From the IMG/VR virus record IMGVR_UViG_3300030107_007216, positions 1-33,840 of that record: a stretch of DNA of 33,840 bases. One strand, written 5' to 3'. The notes below the pieces were generated by a model, which made no database searches, was not told the origin of the DNA, and was given only the letters and a program-made list of their open reading frames with translations. Below, in pieces: positions 23,625 to 33,100 of the stretch. The first letter of the stretch is position 1. Every line of letters begins with the position of its first letter. The position numbers and the translations under genes were made by a program. The DNA comes from a virus.

Positions 23625-24071
23625 ATGGTATCTGCAGCACTAGAGAGCATTCCTGCCTTGTTGGGGGTTCTTGATGATTGGAATCGGGCGAACAGTGACA
23701 ATCTCACACCCATTATTCAAGACATTGCAGAGGTCACACCAGAGCGTGGGAAGAGGATTGACCTCCAAAGAAACGATTACGTGCTCTTGTATGAGACCGC
23801 TCACAATGAAGAGGCTCCTGAGTTGCTCTACGATTTCGTTACGACTCGTATCAACATGACAGTAGATATCCGCACCATCCATAGCAGGGGACGTTTGCGC
23901 AAACTTGAGAACGAATTCAGGCGACTTATTCACACAAAGCGCAAAGGAGACGGAGAAAACTATGACAGATTATTGTTCAAATCACGCACTGACCTGTCAG
24001 ACAGGACGAAAAGGCTCTTTCGTATGACTTTTCAAGTCGAGATTATCACATTTGCAGAAGAGATACCGTAG
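23625..24071 (+). CDS. Probable tail terminator / head-tail joining protein, 148 aa
   Basis: The size and alpha/beta layout fit small neck proteins that cap the tail tube: an N-terminal helix (LESIPALLGVLDDWNRANS), a strand-rich centre (IDLQRNDYVLLYE, INMTVDIRTIHS), a long helix (GRLRKLENEFRRLIHTKRKG), and a final strand (RMTFQVEIITFAEE). Position immediately before the tail tube gene agrees. It ends in TAG, rare here. The call rests on gene order and fold impression, so moderate confidence. Confidence 0.6.
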   Translation: MVSAALESIPALLGVLDDWNRANSDNLTPIIQDIAEVTPERGKRIDLQRNDYVLLYETAHNEEAPELLYDFVTTRINMTVDIRTIHSRGRLRKLENEFRRLIHTKRKGDGENYDRLLFKSRTDLSDRTKRLFRMTFQVEIITFAEEIP

Positions 24072-24106
24072 AATTGAAATGCTGAGCCATTCTGAGAGGG
24101 ACTGAT

Positions 24107-26428
24107 ATGCCATCAACTGTGTACAAAGGCGACCTTGCTGAGGTGACATTCGGCCACGAGACTGGTATTGTGTTAGAACATGGTAAGCCTACTAATTTGG
24201 TTTTTACTGGGGCAAATAATGGAGATGGTACATCCACCATTACGCTTAGTGGGGACCCCGGATTTGCAACTACTTTGACATCTGACAGTGTTGCTGCTCA
24301 ATTAAAATATCCTAAAAACATGCTTGTGGGGGCTCGTGTTCGATTTATAGGCAATGCTTCCAGTAGTAAATATGCGTTAGATGATTATGCGAATACAGGA
24401 AATGTGTACACAATTGTTGAGAATGTAGGAACAACTATCAAAGTTACACCAGAATTGAAAGGAAATACTTCTGGTACAGTGGGTGCTTCAGGCGCTAATG
24501 ATGAAATGATAATCGACTCCTTTGGAGTTCCCACAATAGATACTGTTGAGGACAATATGACTTACAATAGTAATGCTGCTACTTCAAAAGAAAGCATTCT
24601 CACTGACCAATTCCTTGGGCTTGCGGGAACTGTGACACTCCCCGAAACCAAGGCTGATATCAAGCGATACCACGTGGTTGGGCTTGGTCGAGATGTCGCT
24701 GTTCAGGCACCGGGTAAGTTCACCTATGAGGGTGGCTCATTTGAGATAGCCATGCACAGTGCTCGGTGGTTGTATTATGCTCTTGGTGGTTTAGTGACTT
24801 TACCTACTCAAAGACTGTCAACTTCAGCCATCACTGTTTCAGGTAGAACAACTGCGACAGCGTTGTCACCCGGAGATACTCGTATTGAGTTGAGTGATAC
24901 GGTTTCTGGGTGTAATATGGTAGATGGTAGTGGTGCACCAGCCGTTGGAGATTATGTATGGATAAAAGAAGTTGAAGGCACAAGTGGGGCCAATCTTCTT
25001 CCTCTCATTAGTCACACAAGTGTAGACTTTTCGGCTATTGCTGCTGCTGGTAGTGACCCTGCTCGTTATTTTGGTCATACTATTGAAGCCACAGGGGTTT
25101 TGGTGGATGAAGGTTCAAATTTTGCTTTAGGTTCATCTAGCCCTTTGACTGTGGACACAGTCGACGCTACTACAAAATTCAGTATAGGAGATACTGTTTA
25201 TGATTCTGCTGGAAATGAAGTTTTAGTGGTAAAAACAGTAAGCGCCACAAGTATCACATTTGATGGTACTACCACTCGTGCTTTGAGTAATAATGATAAT
25301 TTATATCGTTCTTTACCATATGAAGCATATAATGAAATTCATGATGATGCTGGTAGTCGTTTTGATGCTGCTTTGAAACATGAAATGCGACGTATTACTG
25401 CTATTGATGCAAATCACATTTATCTAGACGACCCATTGAGTTTTGCACACGATAGTGGTAAAGTTGTGTATTTCTTTGATTATGAGGAAACTGGGGAAGG
25501 TGCCCCTGCTTTTGTGACCACTGCTGGTTCATTCGGTCAATTAACTAATCCTGTACATCATGTTATGTTTACTAATAGTGAATTGCCTTCATTTTGTCTT
25601 GAAACAAGCATTCGTAAGCGTGATGTGGGGTCTTATAGTCAAGAAGATAGCGCAGGGGCCCCTGATTCTGCTACAGACACTGGCCAACTCACTCGTGTGT
25701 TCCGTGGATGTAAAGTTGGCTCTTTTACAATCTCAGCAGATACAGATGCTGCTCTCAAAATGACAGTTGGTTTTAATGCAGCACATTGTTATACAGACAC
25801 TGGTCGTTTAGAAGCAAGCAATCCCGGAGACCGCTTTAGTGCACATCGTATGTTTGAGAACACCGCTAACACAGATGTTGCTCGTCTTGAGTCAGGTATT
25901 GGGGTTAAAACCCAAAAACCATTTTTCTTCTATAATGGCTCAGTGAGTGTTGCTGGGAAATCAGTGGCACAAGTGACGAACTTTTCTTTGACAGGGAATA
26001 CAGGTGTGACACATGTTCACACAATTGGTAATTCACCAGTTACTACCAATGTAAATACAACAAGTGGTTTGAGTCTTGACCAAGTACCATTTGGTGGTTC
26101 TCGCAATCCAAGCATTGCTGTGGCAGGGAAGGCGACATATGATTTGTCGATGGAAATCATTACTGATGACCCAACCTTTTTCCATCATATGAGAGCCACT
26201 GATGAGTTCAACACTCGTACAGGGACGAGTAAAGATGGTATCAAACTCTCATTCACAAAACAGGGTAGTAAGAATCCCCGAGAGCGTATGACAATTCTCA
26301 TTGATGAGTACTATATTGCAGAAGCACCACTACCTATACCTGAAGACAAAGGTATGATTCGCAGTGCTCTGAAAATTGTACCACAGACTATCAAAGTGAT
26401 ATCAACAGATACAATCTTCCATTATTGA
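24107..26428 (+). CDS. Probable major tail tube protein with extra beta domains, 773 aa
   Basis: GAGAGGG at 24094-24100 lies six bases before the ATG. The C-terminal quarter fits tail tube proteins: AVAGKATYDLSMEIITDDPTF, then RMTILIDEYYIAEAPLPIPE, and ALKIVPQTIKVISTDTIFHY, the type of strand that pairs with neighbouring subunits. It precedes the assembly chaperones and tape measure, as tube genes do. At 773 aa it is two to four times the usual size; the excess is beta-rich, Thr/Ser/Gly-rich domains (about 30-130 and 240-430), one of which (346-395) is shared with the gene at 19604. These likely decorate the tube. No cysteine-rich or enzymatic motif. Codon use is of the AT-richer background type. 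Confidence 0.75.
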   Translation: MPSTVYKGDLAEVTFGHETGIVLEHGKPTNLVFTGANNGDGTSTITLSGDPGFATTLTSDSVAAQLKYPKNMLVGARVRFIGNASSSKYALDDYANTGNVYTIVENVGTTIKVTPELKGNTSGTVGASGANDEMIIDSFGVPTIDTVEDNMTYNSNAATSKESILTDQFLGLAGTVTLPETKADIKRYHVVGLGRDVAVQAPGKFTYEGGSFEIAMHSARWLYYALGGLVTLPTQRLSTSAITVSGRTTATALSPGDTRIELSDTVSGCNMVDGSGAPAVGDYVWIKEVEGTSGANLLPLISHTSVDFSAIAAAGSDPARYFGHTIEATGVLVDEGSNFALGSSSPLTVDTVDATTKFSIGDTVYDSAGNEVLVVKTVSATSITFDGTTTRALSNNDNLYRSLPYEAYNEIHDDAGSRFDAALKHEMRRITAIDANHIYLDDPLSFAHDSGKVVYFFDYEETGEGAPAFVTTAGSFGQLTNPVHHVMFTNSELPSFCLETSIRKRDVGSYSQEDSAGAPDSATDTGQLTRVFRGCKVGSFTISADTDAALKMTVGFNAAHCYTDTGRLEASNPGDRFSAHRMFENTANTDVARLESGIGVKTQKPFFFYNGSVSVAGKSVAQVTNFSLTGNTGVTHVHTIGNSPVTTNVNTTSGLSLDQVPFGGSRNPSIAVAGKATYDLSMEIITDDPTFFHHMRATDEFNTRTGTSKDGIKLSFTKQGSKNPRERMTILIDEYYIAEAPLPIPEDKGMIRSALKIVPQTIKVISTDTIFHY

Positions 26429-26436
26429 GGAATAAT

Positions 26437-26889
26437 ATGCCAAGAATCTATCTCAACCCATCAACTGCCCGAGCAATGGCTAAAATAGGCGTAGAAGAAG
26501 AGGAATTGATGGTGCCTGAGCCTCCAGTTTTGGAGCAAGAGGTTGATGTGTTTGACCCAGAAGCAGGTAAAGTCACAGAAGACCCATTCCCAGATAACAT
26601 CACAGATTACGAATCCATGACCTACAATGATTTGAGGTCGCTCTGTAAGGAGCGTGGCTTAGATGCCACAGGGACAAAGGTCGAGTTGATTGCTCGATTA
26701 CAGGCCGACGACGCCCCCTCGGAAGAGATACCTATCTCAGAAGAGGCTGCAACCGAGGCCTCGGACGCCCCCTCGGAAGAGATACCTATCTCAGAAGAGG
26801 CTGTGTCCAACGAAGAAGAAGAACCGGAAGGTGAAGTAAGTGAGTCGGAAAATAGTGGAGAAGAGCAGCCTATTGGCGAAGAAGAGTGA
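26437..26889 (+). CDS. Small acidic protein with SAP domain, 150 aa
   Basis: GAGG at 26427-26430 serves ATG 26437; a TTG at 26425 inside the previous stop is less likely. The N-terminus is MPRIYLNPSTARAMAKI, then an acidic region. Residues about 51-83 read YESMTYNDLRSLCKERGLD, TGTKVELIARLQ, a good SAP (helix-extension-helix) DNA-binding pattern. The rest is a very acidic tail containing a duplicated unit (APSEEIPISEEA). The end overlaps the next gene by 50 bases in another frame. It resembles the HeH protein at 19196 in plan: small N-part, acidic linker, helix-loop-helix module, but with the order of parts changed. Role in tail or neck assembly unknown. Confidence 0.75.
   Translation: MPRIYLNPSTARAMAKIGVEEEELMVPEPPVLEQEVDVFDPEAGKVTEDPFPDNITDYESMTYNDLRSLCKERGLDATGTKVELIARLQADDAPSEEIPISEEAATEASDAPSEEIPISEEAVSNEEEEPEGEVSESENSGEEQPIGEEE
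26710..26803 (+). repeat. 40-bp perfect direct repeat in the SAP-protein tail
   Basis: The sequence at 26710-26749 recurs exactly at 26764-26803 (54 bp offset, 18 codons), so the frame is kept and the acidic peptide DAPSEEIPISEEA is duplicated. Perfect identity, synonymous sites included, indicates recent duplication. Confidence 0.95.
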
Positions 26890-27190
26890 AGAGAGAATAG
26901 AGATTGAAGTTGGTGATGACGAGATACTCGTCGTCTATGTCAAGCCTCTGACGTTTCTCGATTTGCAGTACGTAGTTGAGAATGTTGTTGATGTCGGAGG
27001 CGATAACGCTTCTTTCAATATTGGTAAATTCTTTGATTACGCTTTGTCTAATTGGATTATTCGCACTGAGCCCGACTTGACAGTTGATGATATAAAGGCC
27101 CTACCAGCAGAGATTGGTCAAAAGATAATCATGGCATTACCATCATTGGAAGACATTGGTGAGGCACTATCGTCGGGGTTTCGGAATTAA
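26840..27190 (+). CDS. Probable tail assembly chaperone (gpG-like), 116 aa
   Basis: The start is GTG 26840, with AAGGTGA at 26828-26834 upstream; it overlaps the SAP gene by 50 bases. The small alpha/beta protein has the G-like order: an N-terminal strand (IEIEVGDDEILVVYVKPLTF), then helices (LDLQYVVENVV, FNIGKFFDYALSNWII). It lies just before the tape measure, where tail chaperones G and GT are found; these coat the tape measure during tube assembly. A downstream frame is open from 27163 to 27465, so the C-terminus may be extended by a -1 frameshift. The family assignment is positional plus pattern; not certain. Confidence 0.65.
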   Translation: MSRKIVEKSSLLAKKSEERIEIEVGDDEILVVYVKPLTFLDLQYVVENVVDVGGDNASFNIGKFFDYALSNWIIRTEPDLTVDDIKALPAEIGQKIIMALPSLEDIGEALSSGFRN

Positions 27191-27213
27191 GGGTACAGTC
27201 TTATCGTAAACAA

Positions 27214-27465
27214 ATGAGAGGAGTAGTAGAAGGCGAAGATAAGAACATGGCTGTATCAATGGATGTGTGGGCATACATGGTAGCAAAACACTATGGCACA
27301 TCACTCCAAGCGGCATTTGAAATGGATTATGGTATGTTCATCAAAGCCGCCGAGTTAGCAACTGCAGCACAAACTGTTCAAAGTGAACAACAAAAGAAGC
27401 AGGAAAATCCAAAGCAAGACGTCATCCCTCTTGATTTCGTCTTCCTTGACGAGGAGGATGACTGA
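27214..27465 (+). CDS. T-like extension of the tail assembly chaperone, or separate small protein (83 aa)
   Basis: This frame is -1 relative to the gene ending at 27190 and is open upstream to 27163, so it can be read as a C-terminal extension joined by frameshifting, as in lambda G-GT. As a free gene it would start at ATG 27214, but no ribosome site precedes it, which favours fusion; a later ATG at 27247 is also possible. The sequence DVWAYMVAKHYGTSLQAAFEMDY is T-like (a helix pair with an aromatic-rich turn), followed by an acidic tail. It ends two bases before the tape measure start. Confidence 0.6.
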   Translation: MRGVVEGEDKNMAVSMDVWAYMVAKHYGTSLQAAFEMDYGMFIKAAELATAAQTVQSEQQKKQENPKQDVIPLDFVFLDEEDD

Positions 27466-27467
27466 TT

Positions 27468-28769
27468 ATGGCCGGAGCATTAGCGTTAGGTATGGCAATA
27501 AAAGGCACTGCTAATTTTATACTGAAATTAGTTGAAGGAATCGGTAAAGGCATGAAAGCCATTGGAAAATGGCTTGGGGAAAAGAAAGATGCTGTATGGC
27601 AGAAATTCAAAGATATTGGTAATTGGTTTAAGGAAAAGGGGGATGCCATCAAAGAATGGTGGTCGACAAATGTCACTCCTAAAATTGATGCCGCCAAAGA
27701 AAAATTAGGGGAACTTTTCCTTCCTTTATTGACGTTTTATGATGAAAAAATCAAACCTATTGTAGATTGGTTCAAGGGATTGAAAGACGACCCACCAAGT
27801 GCTGGTGAAGTCTTTGCAGGCATGAAGACGTTTTGGGATGAAAAAGTCAAGGAGCCCATTATAGATAAGTGGAATAATTTTGTCAGTAGTGCTAAAGATT
27901 TAGGCTCTGCAATAAAGGGCAATATAAGTGAAAAGTGGACGAAAGTCACAGAATGGTGGGACGGTTTCAAAGAAGGGGCTGTAGACCTCAAAGACAAAAT
28001 CGTAGGTGGTGCTGCTGCGGGTCTATCTAAAGCGATGGACTTTTGGGAAAATATCAAAGGAGGGGCTGTAGACCTCAAAGACAAATTAATGGGTAAATTA
28101 TCAGGTGCTTGGGCATCAATCAAAACGCTATGGGATGCATTAACTAATCCAGAAATGCGAGTTGACCTTGTTCAAAAATTCAAAGATGCCTTACCTGAAC
28201 CTATACAAAAATTGATAAATTTATGGAACACTATGCAGGAAAATGATATCAGTCTTGGTGATATCTTCAAGGGTGCTATACCTGATGCATTACAAAGTGT
28301 CATAGATTTCTTTGGAGGGCTTTTCGATGATGCCCAAGAAGGAGGAATCGGTTATGCTCTCAATAATGCTTTTGAAAATTTAGTTGAATCTTTGAGAGAA
28401 CCTATCAATAATTGGATAATAGACCCCATCAATTCTCTTATGGGCTATGACATACCTGTTATTGGTCCTATGCAAGACCTACCGGGGTTGAGTAGTTTCT
28501 TCCCACTTACAGCGTTGGCTGAAGGTGGTATTGTTAACAGCCCCACACTGGCATTGATTGGTGAAGCAGGTCCTGAGGCCGTGGTGCCTCTGAATAGTCA
28601 AGGAAGAGGTATGGCTGGGGGCAATCAGACATTCAACATGACATTCAACTTGTCAGGTATCACTGACCGCACAGATAAGCGCAAACTTGCCCAAGATGTG
28701 AGTCAAATGATTAAATCAGAATTAAGACGTAATGTTGGTTCCACATCAGTAAGGGGTGGTTTGGTATGA
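27468..28769 (+). CDS. Tape measure protein, short (433 aa)
   Basis: The C-terminal LAEGGIVNSPTLALIGEAGP followed by EAVVPLN is the signature end segment of many tape measure proteins. The N-terminal three quarters is helical, amphipathic and Trp/Lys/Phe/Gly-rich (repeated WF, WW, FW pairs and IGKW, IKEWW), with a duplicated GAVDLKDK unit and an N-terminal hydrophobic stretch (ALALGMAIKGTANFILKL). It sets tail length and enters the host membrane during ejection. At about 0.15 nm per residue, 433 aa would give a tail near 65 nm, shorter than most siphoviruses. GAGGAGG at 27451-27457 is upstream. The stop overlaps the next start as ATGA. Confidence 0.85.
   Translation: MAGALALGMAIKGTANFILKLVEGIGKGMKAIGKWLGEKKDAVWQKFKDIGNWFKEKGDAIKEWWSTNVTPKIDAAKEKLGELFLPLLTFYDEKIKPIVDWFKGLKDDPPSAGEVFAGMKTFWDEKVKEPIIDKWNNFVSSAKDLGSAIKGNISEKWTKVTEWWDGFKEGAVDLKDKIVGGAAAGLSKAMDFWENIKGGAVDLKDKLMGKLSGAWASIKTLWDALTNPEMRVDLVQKFKDALPEPIQKLINLWNTMQENDISLGDIFKGAIPDALQSVIDFFGGLFDDAQEGGIGYALNNAFENLVESLREPINNWIIDPINSLMGYDIPVIGPMQDLPGLSSFFPLTALAEGGIVNSPTLALIGEAGPEAVVPLNSQGRGMAGGNQTFNMTFNLSGITDRTDKRKLAQDVSQMIKSELRRNVGSTSVRGGLV
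27974..28085 (+). repeat. 25-bp perfect direct repeat in the tape measure gene
   Basis: Bases 27974-27998 recur exactly at 28061-28085 (87 bp offset, 29 codons) and encode GAVDLKDK in both copies. The in-frame spacing is consistent with helical repeat duplication changing tail length. Confidence 0.92.
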
Positions 28770-30142
28770 GCGCTGCGGGTACTCCAATACGATTAGTGCA
28801 AGAAAGTGGCCGCCGTATTGAGTTAATGGCCACAGATATTCAAATCACAACAACTCGCAAAGTGGGTCAAATGGCGTTAGGTAATACAGGAAGTAAGCGC
28901 TTTGGTATGGATAGAAACAAGAATAATTGTGCCATTGTGGTGGCAGGAATCATCACAGATGATAGAGAAGATAGCGCAGTTCAAGGACCAACCTGTTACA
29001 TTGATTGGGGCGATGCTTCAGCAATGATGGCTGTTGGGGACTCTTTATTCAGGAAGGACTCTACAACTGGGATTGCTGATTTTCGTGAGAATTTTGACAA
29101 ACAGTTGATAATAATCAAAAACGCTGATGAGACAGAATTTGTTATACGTCTTCTTGATGATGGTACTGGTACAGATAAAGCGGTAGTAACCACTTTATCA
29201 GTCACAAACCATAGTACTGGGGGTAGTGCTAATTTGGATATTATTGACATCCGTATGCAGAATTTAGTAAATGGTACTTCTACTTCAAAAAACCTCACTG
29301 ATATAAACAATTGGAAAGATGATTTCATAGACCAAATAGTGGCCGCTATCAATAATAGTGGTTTAACTCTCGATAATGGATATAGTGGTACCACGACCAT
29401 ATCTGCACATTTCACTGCGGTAAAAACAAAAAGTGCTAAAGCGCAGAACGAGGATTGGAGGATAGAAATCACAGCAGATAGCACTGCAGAAATATTGGGT
29501 GCTACCCCTGCTGTTGGGGCAACAGGGAGGAATAAAATAAAGGGTAGTGACGGTGTTACGTACAAGATACCGGGGCCCAGCCAATATAAAAATACCAGTC
29601 GTCGCTGGACACCAACAGTAGGGAGATTCAATAATAGAGAAATTGGTTATATGAGCGGTAAGAGGTCTGCTGGAGATAAAGTGCAGGACCTTGTTGGTAT
29701 TTTGAATAATAGCGATAATATGGGCCTGATGGGGTTTTTCCGAGAAATTGGGGCAGGGATTATGAAAGGAATCAGTTTATTGCTGCCTGATGGTATGGAT
29801 AGTAATGGGAATAGGCCCGGCGTGGCTATGGATTACATCATGGCTATTGAGATTCCTTTCAAATCATTTGTGAACGCAACATCAGGCCAAGAGTCAGATG
29901 TGCGTGTATTCCATATGCCAACAGGTAATACTATCCGACCGGGGCAAAAAGGAGCAGATGTTGCTCTACAACCCGGTGATAAAACCACAAATAGGGAGGG
30001 AAAATGGTCAGGAAGAGGGAATGACCAAGACCAAAATATTGGTATTGATGGGGCTGTACAGAGTTTTGATGTGAATTATGCAGGTGGGGAAACTGTGTAT
30101 AATTTCACTTTGACATTTTTACCCATAGATTGGTTGTTCTAA
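28766..30142 (+). CDS. Probable distal tail or baseplate protein, 458 aa
   Basis: The ATG overlaps the previous stop (ATGA). It follows the tape measure, where distal tail and hub proteins lie. N-terminal residues 1-80 (IRLVQESGRRIELMATDIQITTTRKVG, then NNCAIVVAGII) and the C-terminal strand YNFTLTFLPIDW fit a Dit-like beta sandwich. The middle (about 100-260) is a Thr/Ser/Asn-rich inserted beta module similar in style to those in the connector and the last gene; about 290-360 is helix-rich (REIGAGIMKGISLLLPDG). No enzyme motif. The identity is positional inference. Confidence 0.6.
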   Translation: MSAAGTPIRLVQESGRRIELMATDIQITTTRKVGQMALGNTGSKRFGMDRNKNNCAIVVAGIITDDREDSAVQGPTCYIDWGDASAMMAVGDSLFRKDSTTGIADFRENFDKQLIIIKNADETEFVIRLLDDGTGTDKAVVTTLSVTNHSTGGSANLDIIDIRMQNLVNGTSTSKNLTDINNWKDDFIDQIVAAINNSGLTLDNGYSGTTTISAHFTAVKTKSAKAQNEDWRIEITADSTAEILGATPAVGATGRNKIKGSDGVTYKIPGPSQYKNTSRRWTPTVGRFNNREIGYMSGKRSAGDKVQDLVGILNNSDNMGLMGFFREIGAGIMKGISLLLPDGMDSNGNRPGVAMDYIMAIEIPFKSFVNATSGQESDVRVFHMPTGNTIRPGQKGADVALQPGDKTTNREGKWSGRGNDQDQNIGIDGAVQSFDVNYAGGETVYNFTLTFLPIDWLF

Positions 30143-30143
30143 T

Positions 30144-33100
30144 ATGCCAGCAGTAGGTCGTAGTAGTCATGCGTTGCGCTTTAATGGTGTAAATGATTCA
30201 TTAGTTATACCTCAATCTAGATTTGCAAAGACTGGTGCTCCTACAAATTTGGGTAAAAATGATAGTAGTTTATTGGGCCAAACATCAGGAGGAGAACAAG
30301 TTCGACGAGGTGGCACCACCAATCGTGAAACTTTCACCATGGAAGCATGGGTTAAACCCGATTGTGGAGGTGTGATTGCTGAAAAAGAAGGCGTGTTCAA
30401 ACTTCAAGTGGGGTCTGTGAGTGCACCGGGTCCTATTATTTGTGAAATGCACATAAACGACACTGGTGGTGGCGGTCAACGCATATCAGTGGCTACTGCT
30501 TCAAAAAATACGGATAGAACTAGATGGGAAGGTATTATTTTTCCAAGACATAATGTAGAATATATGCATGGCTCTTTCAATGAATTCATTTCAGGCAATG
30601 ATGAATTTTCATCTCTTTCTTCTCATGCCCGTGAGTTATTACATATTACTGCACAAATACGTCCACCGAATCTTAGCCTATATGTTAATGGAATAATGAT
30701 GGCAAGGACAACTGTTTCAGAGCAGATGGTGATTGTAGATAATGACAATGACCTCTATATTGGTGGTAAAGGGGGACAGTTTAGGGGAGACATAGAGGCT
30801 TTCCATATACGAAATAGAGCACATGCTTCAATGCGAGAACCTTCTGGCTGCTATGTGTCTGCTGATTCTTTAGGATTATGGAGATTTGAAGAGCCAGTGG
30901 TGGCTGAATCGACTATTTTTAACAGCGGTACTTTTGGTATTGACCCCAGCGGTACTTCGACAGGCATTACTATTACCACAGCACAGGCTCAAAATCTTGT
31001 TAAAATCATTACAGGTAAAGACTATGATGCCACAACCAATAGTTCTGTGACATTAACAGATGCCCCTTATTCACAAGGTAATTACAGTGTGGCTGACCGT
31101 GCCAGTACACCCGGCACTGATGCCACAATAGCCATTGCCCACACTCCTTACAACATTCTTTTCAATCCTGATTGTATTAATCGGACCACATATGCACCAA
31201 ACCGAAAACCCCCAGAGCGTTTGAGATTATTAGCAGTAAATGGCACCACGGGTGTGCTCACAGTTGAGAGTATTCATTTGGACTTTCGTTCAGATAACAC
31301 AAATGGGAACAACCCCCGACGTGGTCTTTTACATGGGCGAACGGCGAATGTAGACGACCACTTCGTATTAGTGTCTGGAGATTTGTTAATTGATGGTGGT
31401 ACTGGTAAGCCTTACCAACCACCACACTTTGGTTCTCAAGCCATTGACAGGGCAGGACAAATGTGTATTGATGAAAGTCCAAATGGCTTACATGGTTTTG
31501 TTTATTCTCCTCAAATGGCCACTACCACTAACAGTGATGATAGTGTGGCAGCAACAGCCGAGATTACTATTGTAGACCAAGGCAGTGACACTACAGATAT
31601 TGATGAGTTAGATGGTGCAGATGGATTCACTCTAACTGACACTGCCGGTACCGCTAGAGAATATATTTTCGATAAAACTGGCACTAAGGGAGCAACAGGT
31701 GCCTCCCACGCTCATGGGATAGTCATACAAGTTAATGGACTTAGTGCGGCATCAGACGTAGCCAGTCAGGTAAAAACTGCCATATTGAGCGCTAATGGGC
31801 ATAATGGCACAATAGAAGCCATACTCACCGAAGATACTTCTGCGGTGACAAAACCAATGAGTATTGTTAGTTTGACACAAAGTGTAGCAGGTGCTGCCGG
31901 TAATGTTACTATAGCACCGGGTAGCACCCCTACGCCGAATTATATCACATATTCAGGCTTCACTGGTGGAAGAGACATAAGTAACACATTGGCGGTAGAA
32001 TGGGATAGCACCCTTCCTACAGAGTTTCAAATGGGCCATGCTGGAAGACATGCACTTACGGCGGTAGATGGGCATCATTATCTTCGTGGTTATCCACATG
32101 CCGATAGAGAGGTTGTCTCTCAATCAGTTGATGGGACTGGAGATTTGATTACTTTAGAATTCAATGCTGCCCATGAAGGTTTGAAAGAACATTTACCTAC
32201 CAATAGTCAAATTGATGTTTATCATGATGCGTTTAGAGCGGGCGCAAGTGGGGTAAATGATGAATCTACAGCCTATCAAGTGATTCATAATGGTTTGACC
32301 GCAGATTCTGTGCGTAAACTCATTGCTATTGGTGGTGTAAGTGGTTCCAATGAGTTTGACCCTCGACCATTTTTGTTGCGCTCACCAATGGTAGAAAATA
32401 TGGATAATGTTGACGCAACAACACGAACTCAACATTTGAAGCCTGCAGATACGAGAATAGCCCTTTTACATGTTTCAGCATTATCTGCAAGAGGACTTGC
32501 ACCTTATGTGGAAATACATTACAATGCCGTAGATTTAACAGGAGCATCAATGGGTTTGAGTGCACCATGTTTATTGGTTGAAAAAGTTCTACCCCCAGAA
32601 ACCACTGTTCTTGATGATGGTGACTCAATACTTGACAAAATCACAAGTGCTGTTTCATCTGGTGCATCAATGATAGCACCCGGTGGTCTTCTTGTATTAG
32701 GGAGCGTGAAAACAGGTGGGTCCTTCATTCATGTAGATGAGTCTCACGCTTTACAGGGCGACGATACAGGAGGGACAGAGGTAGACGATATTTTCGATGA
32801 AAGTCGCACTCCTCCTAATTACACCCCTGCCACAGATAGTGATGAGCCAAACACTGGTCCACAATTAGTGGCAAGTAAAGATGGTGCTTCTACAACTCAT
32901 ACTTCCACCTATAATCGCTTAGTGGTAACCCCAGAAACCAGTGTGTTGAAAGGACAATTAACAAATCCAGATGCTACTTCAGATACTCGTGCAGCAAACG
33001 AAACCTCTACAGGTACTGGCGTACCAGATGTTGGCCCTAGTCCTGTCGCTTCACATGTTTTTGAAACATACGACATTATTGACAACCTCGATACTTCAGG

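Noticed and set aside
27176-27182. Canonical slippery heptamer GGGTTTC in the chaperone overlap
   Set aside because: In the zero frame it is read GGG TTT CGG, so it is out of phase for the X XXY YYZ rule; only simple slippage on GGGG remains possible.
28996-29631. 211-codon open frame on the minus strand
   Set aside because: Lies wholly inside the distal tail gene; composition is that of an antisense shadow and nothing else in the window is on this strand.
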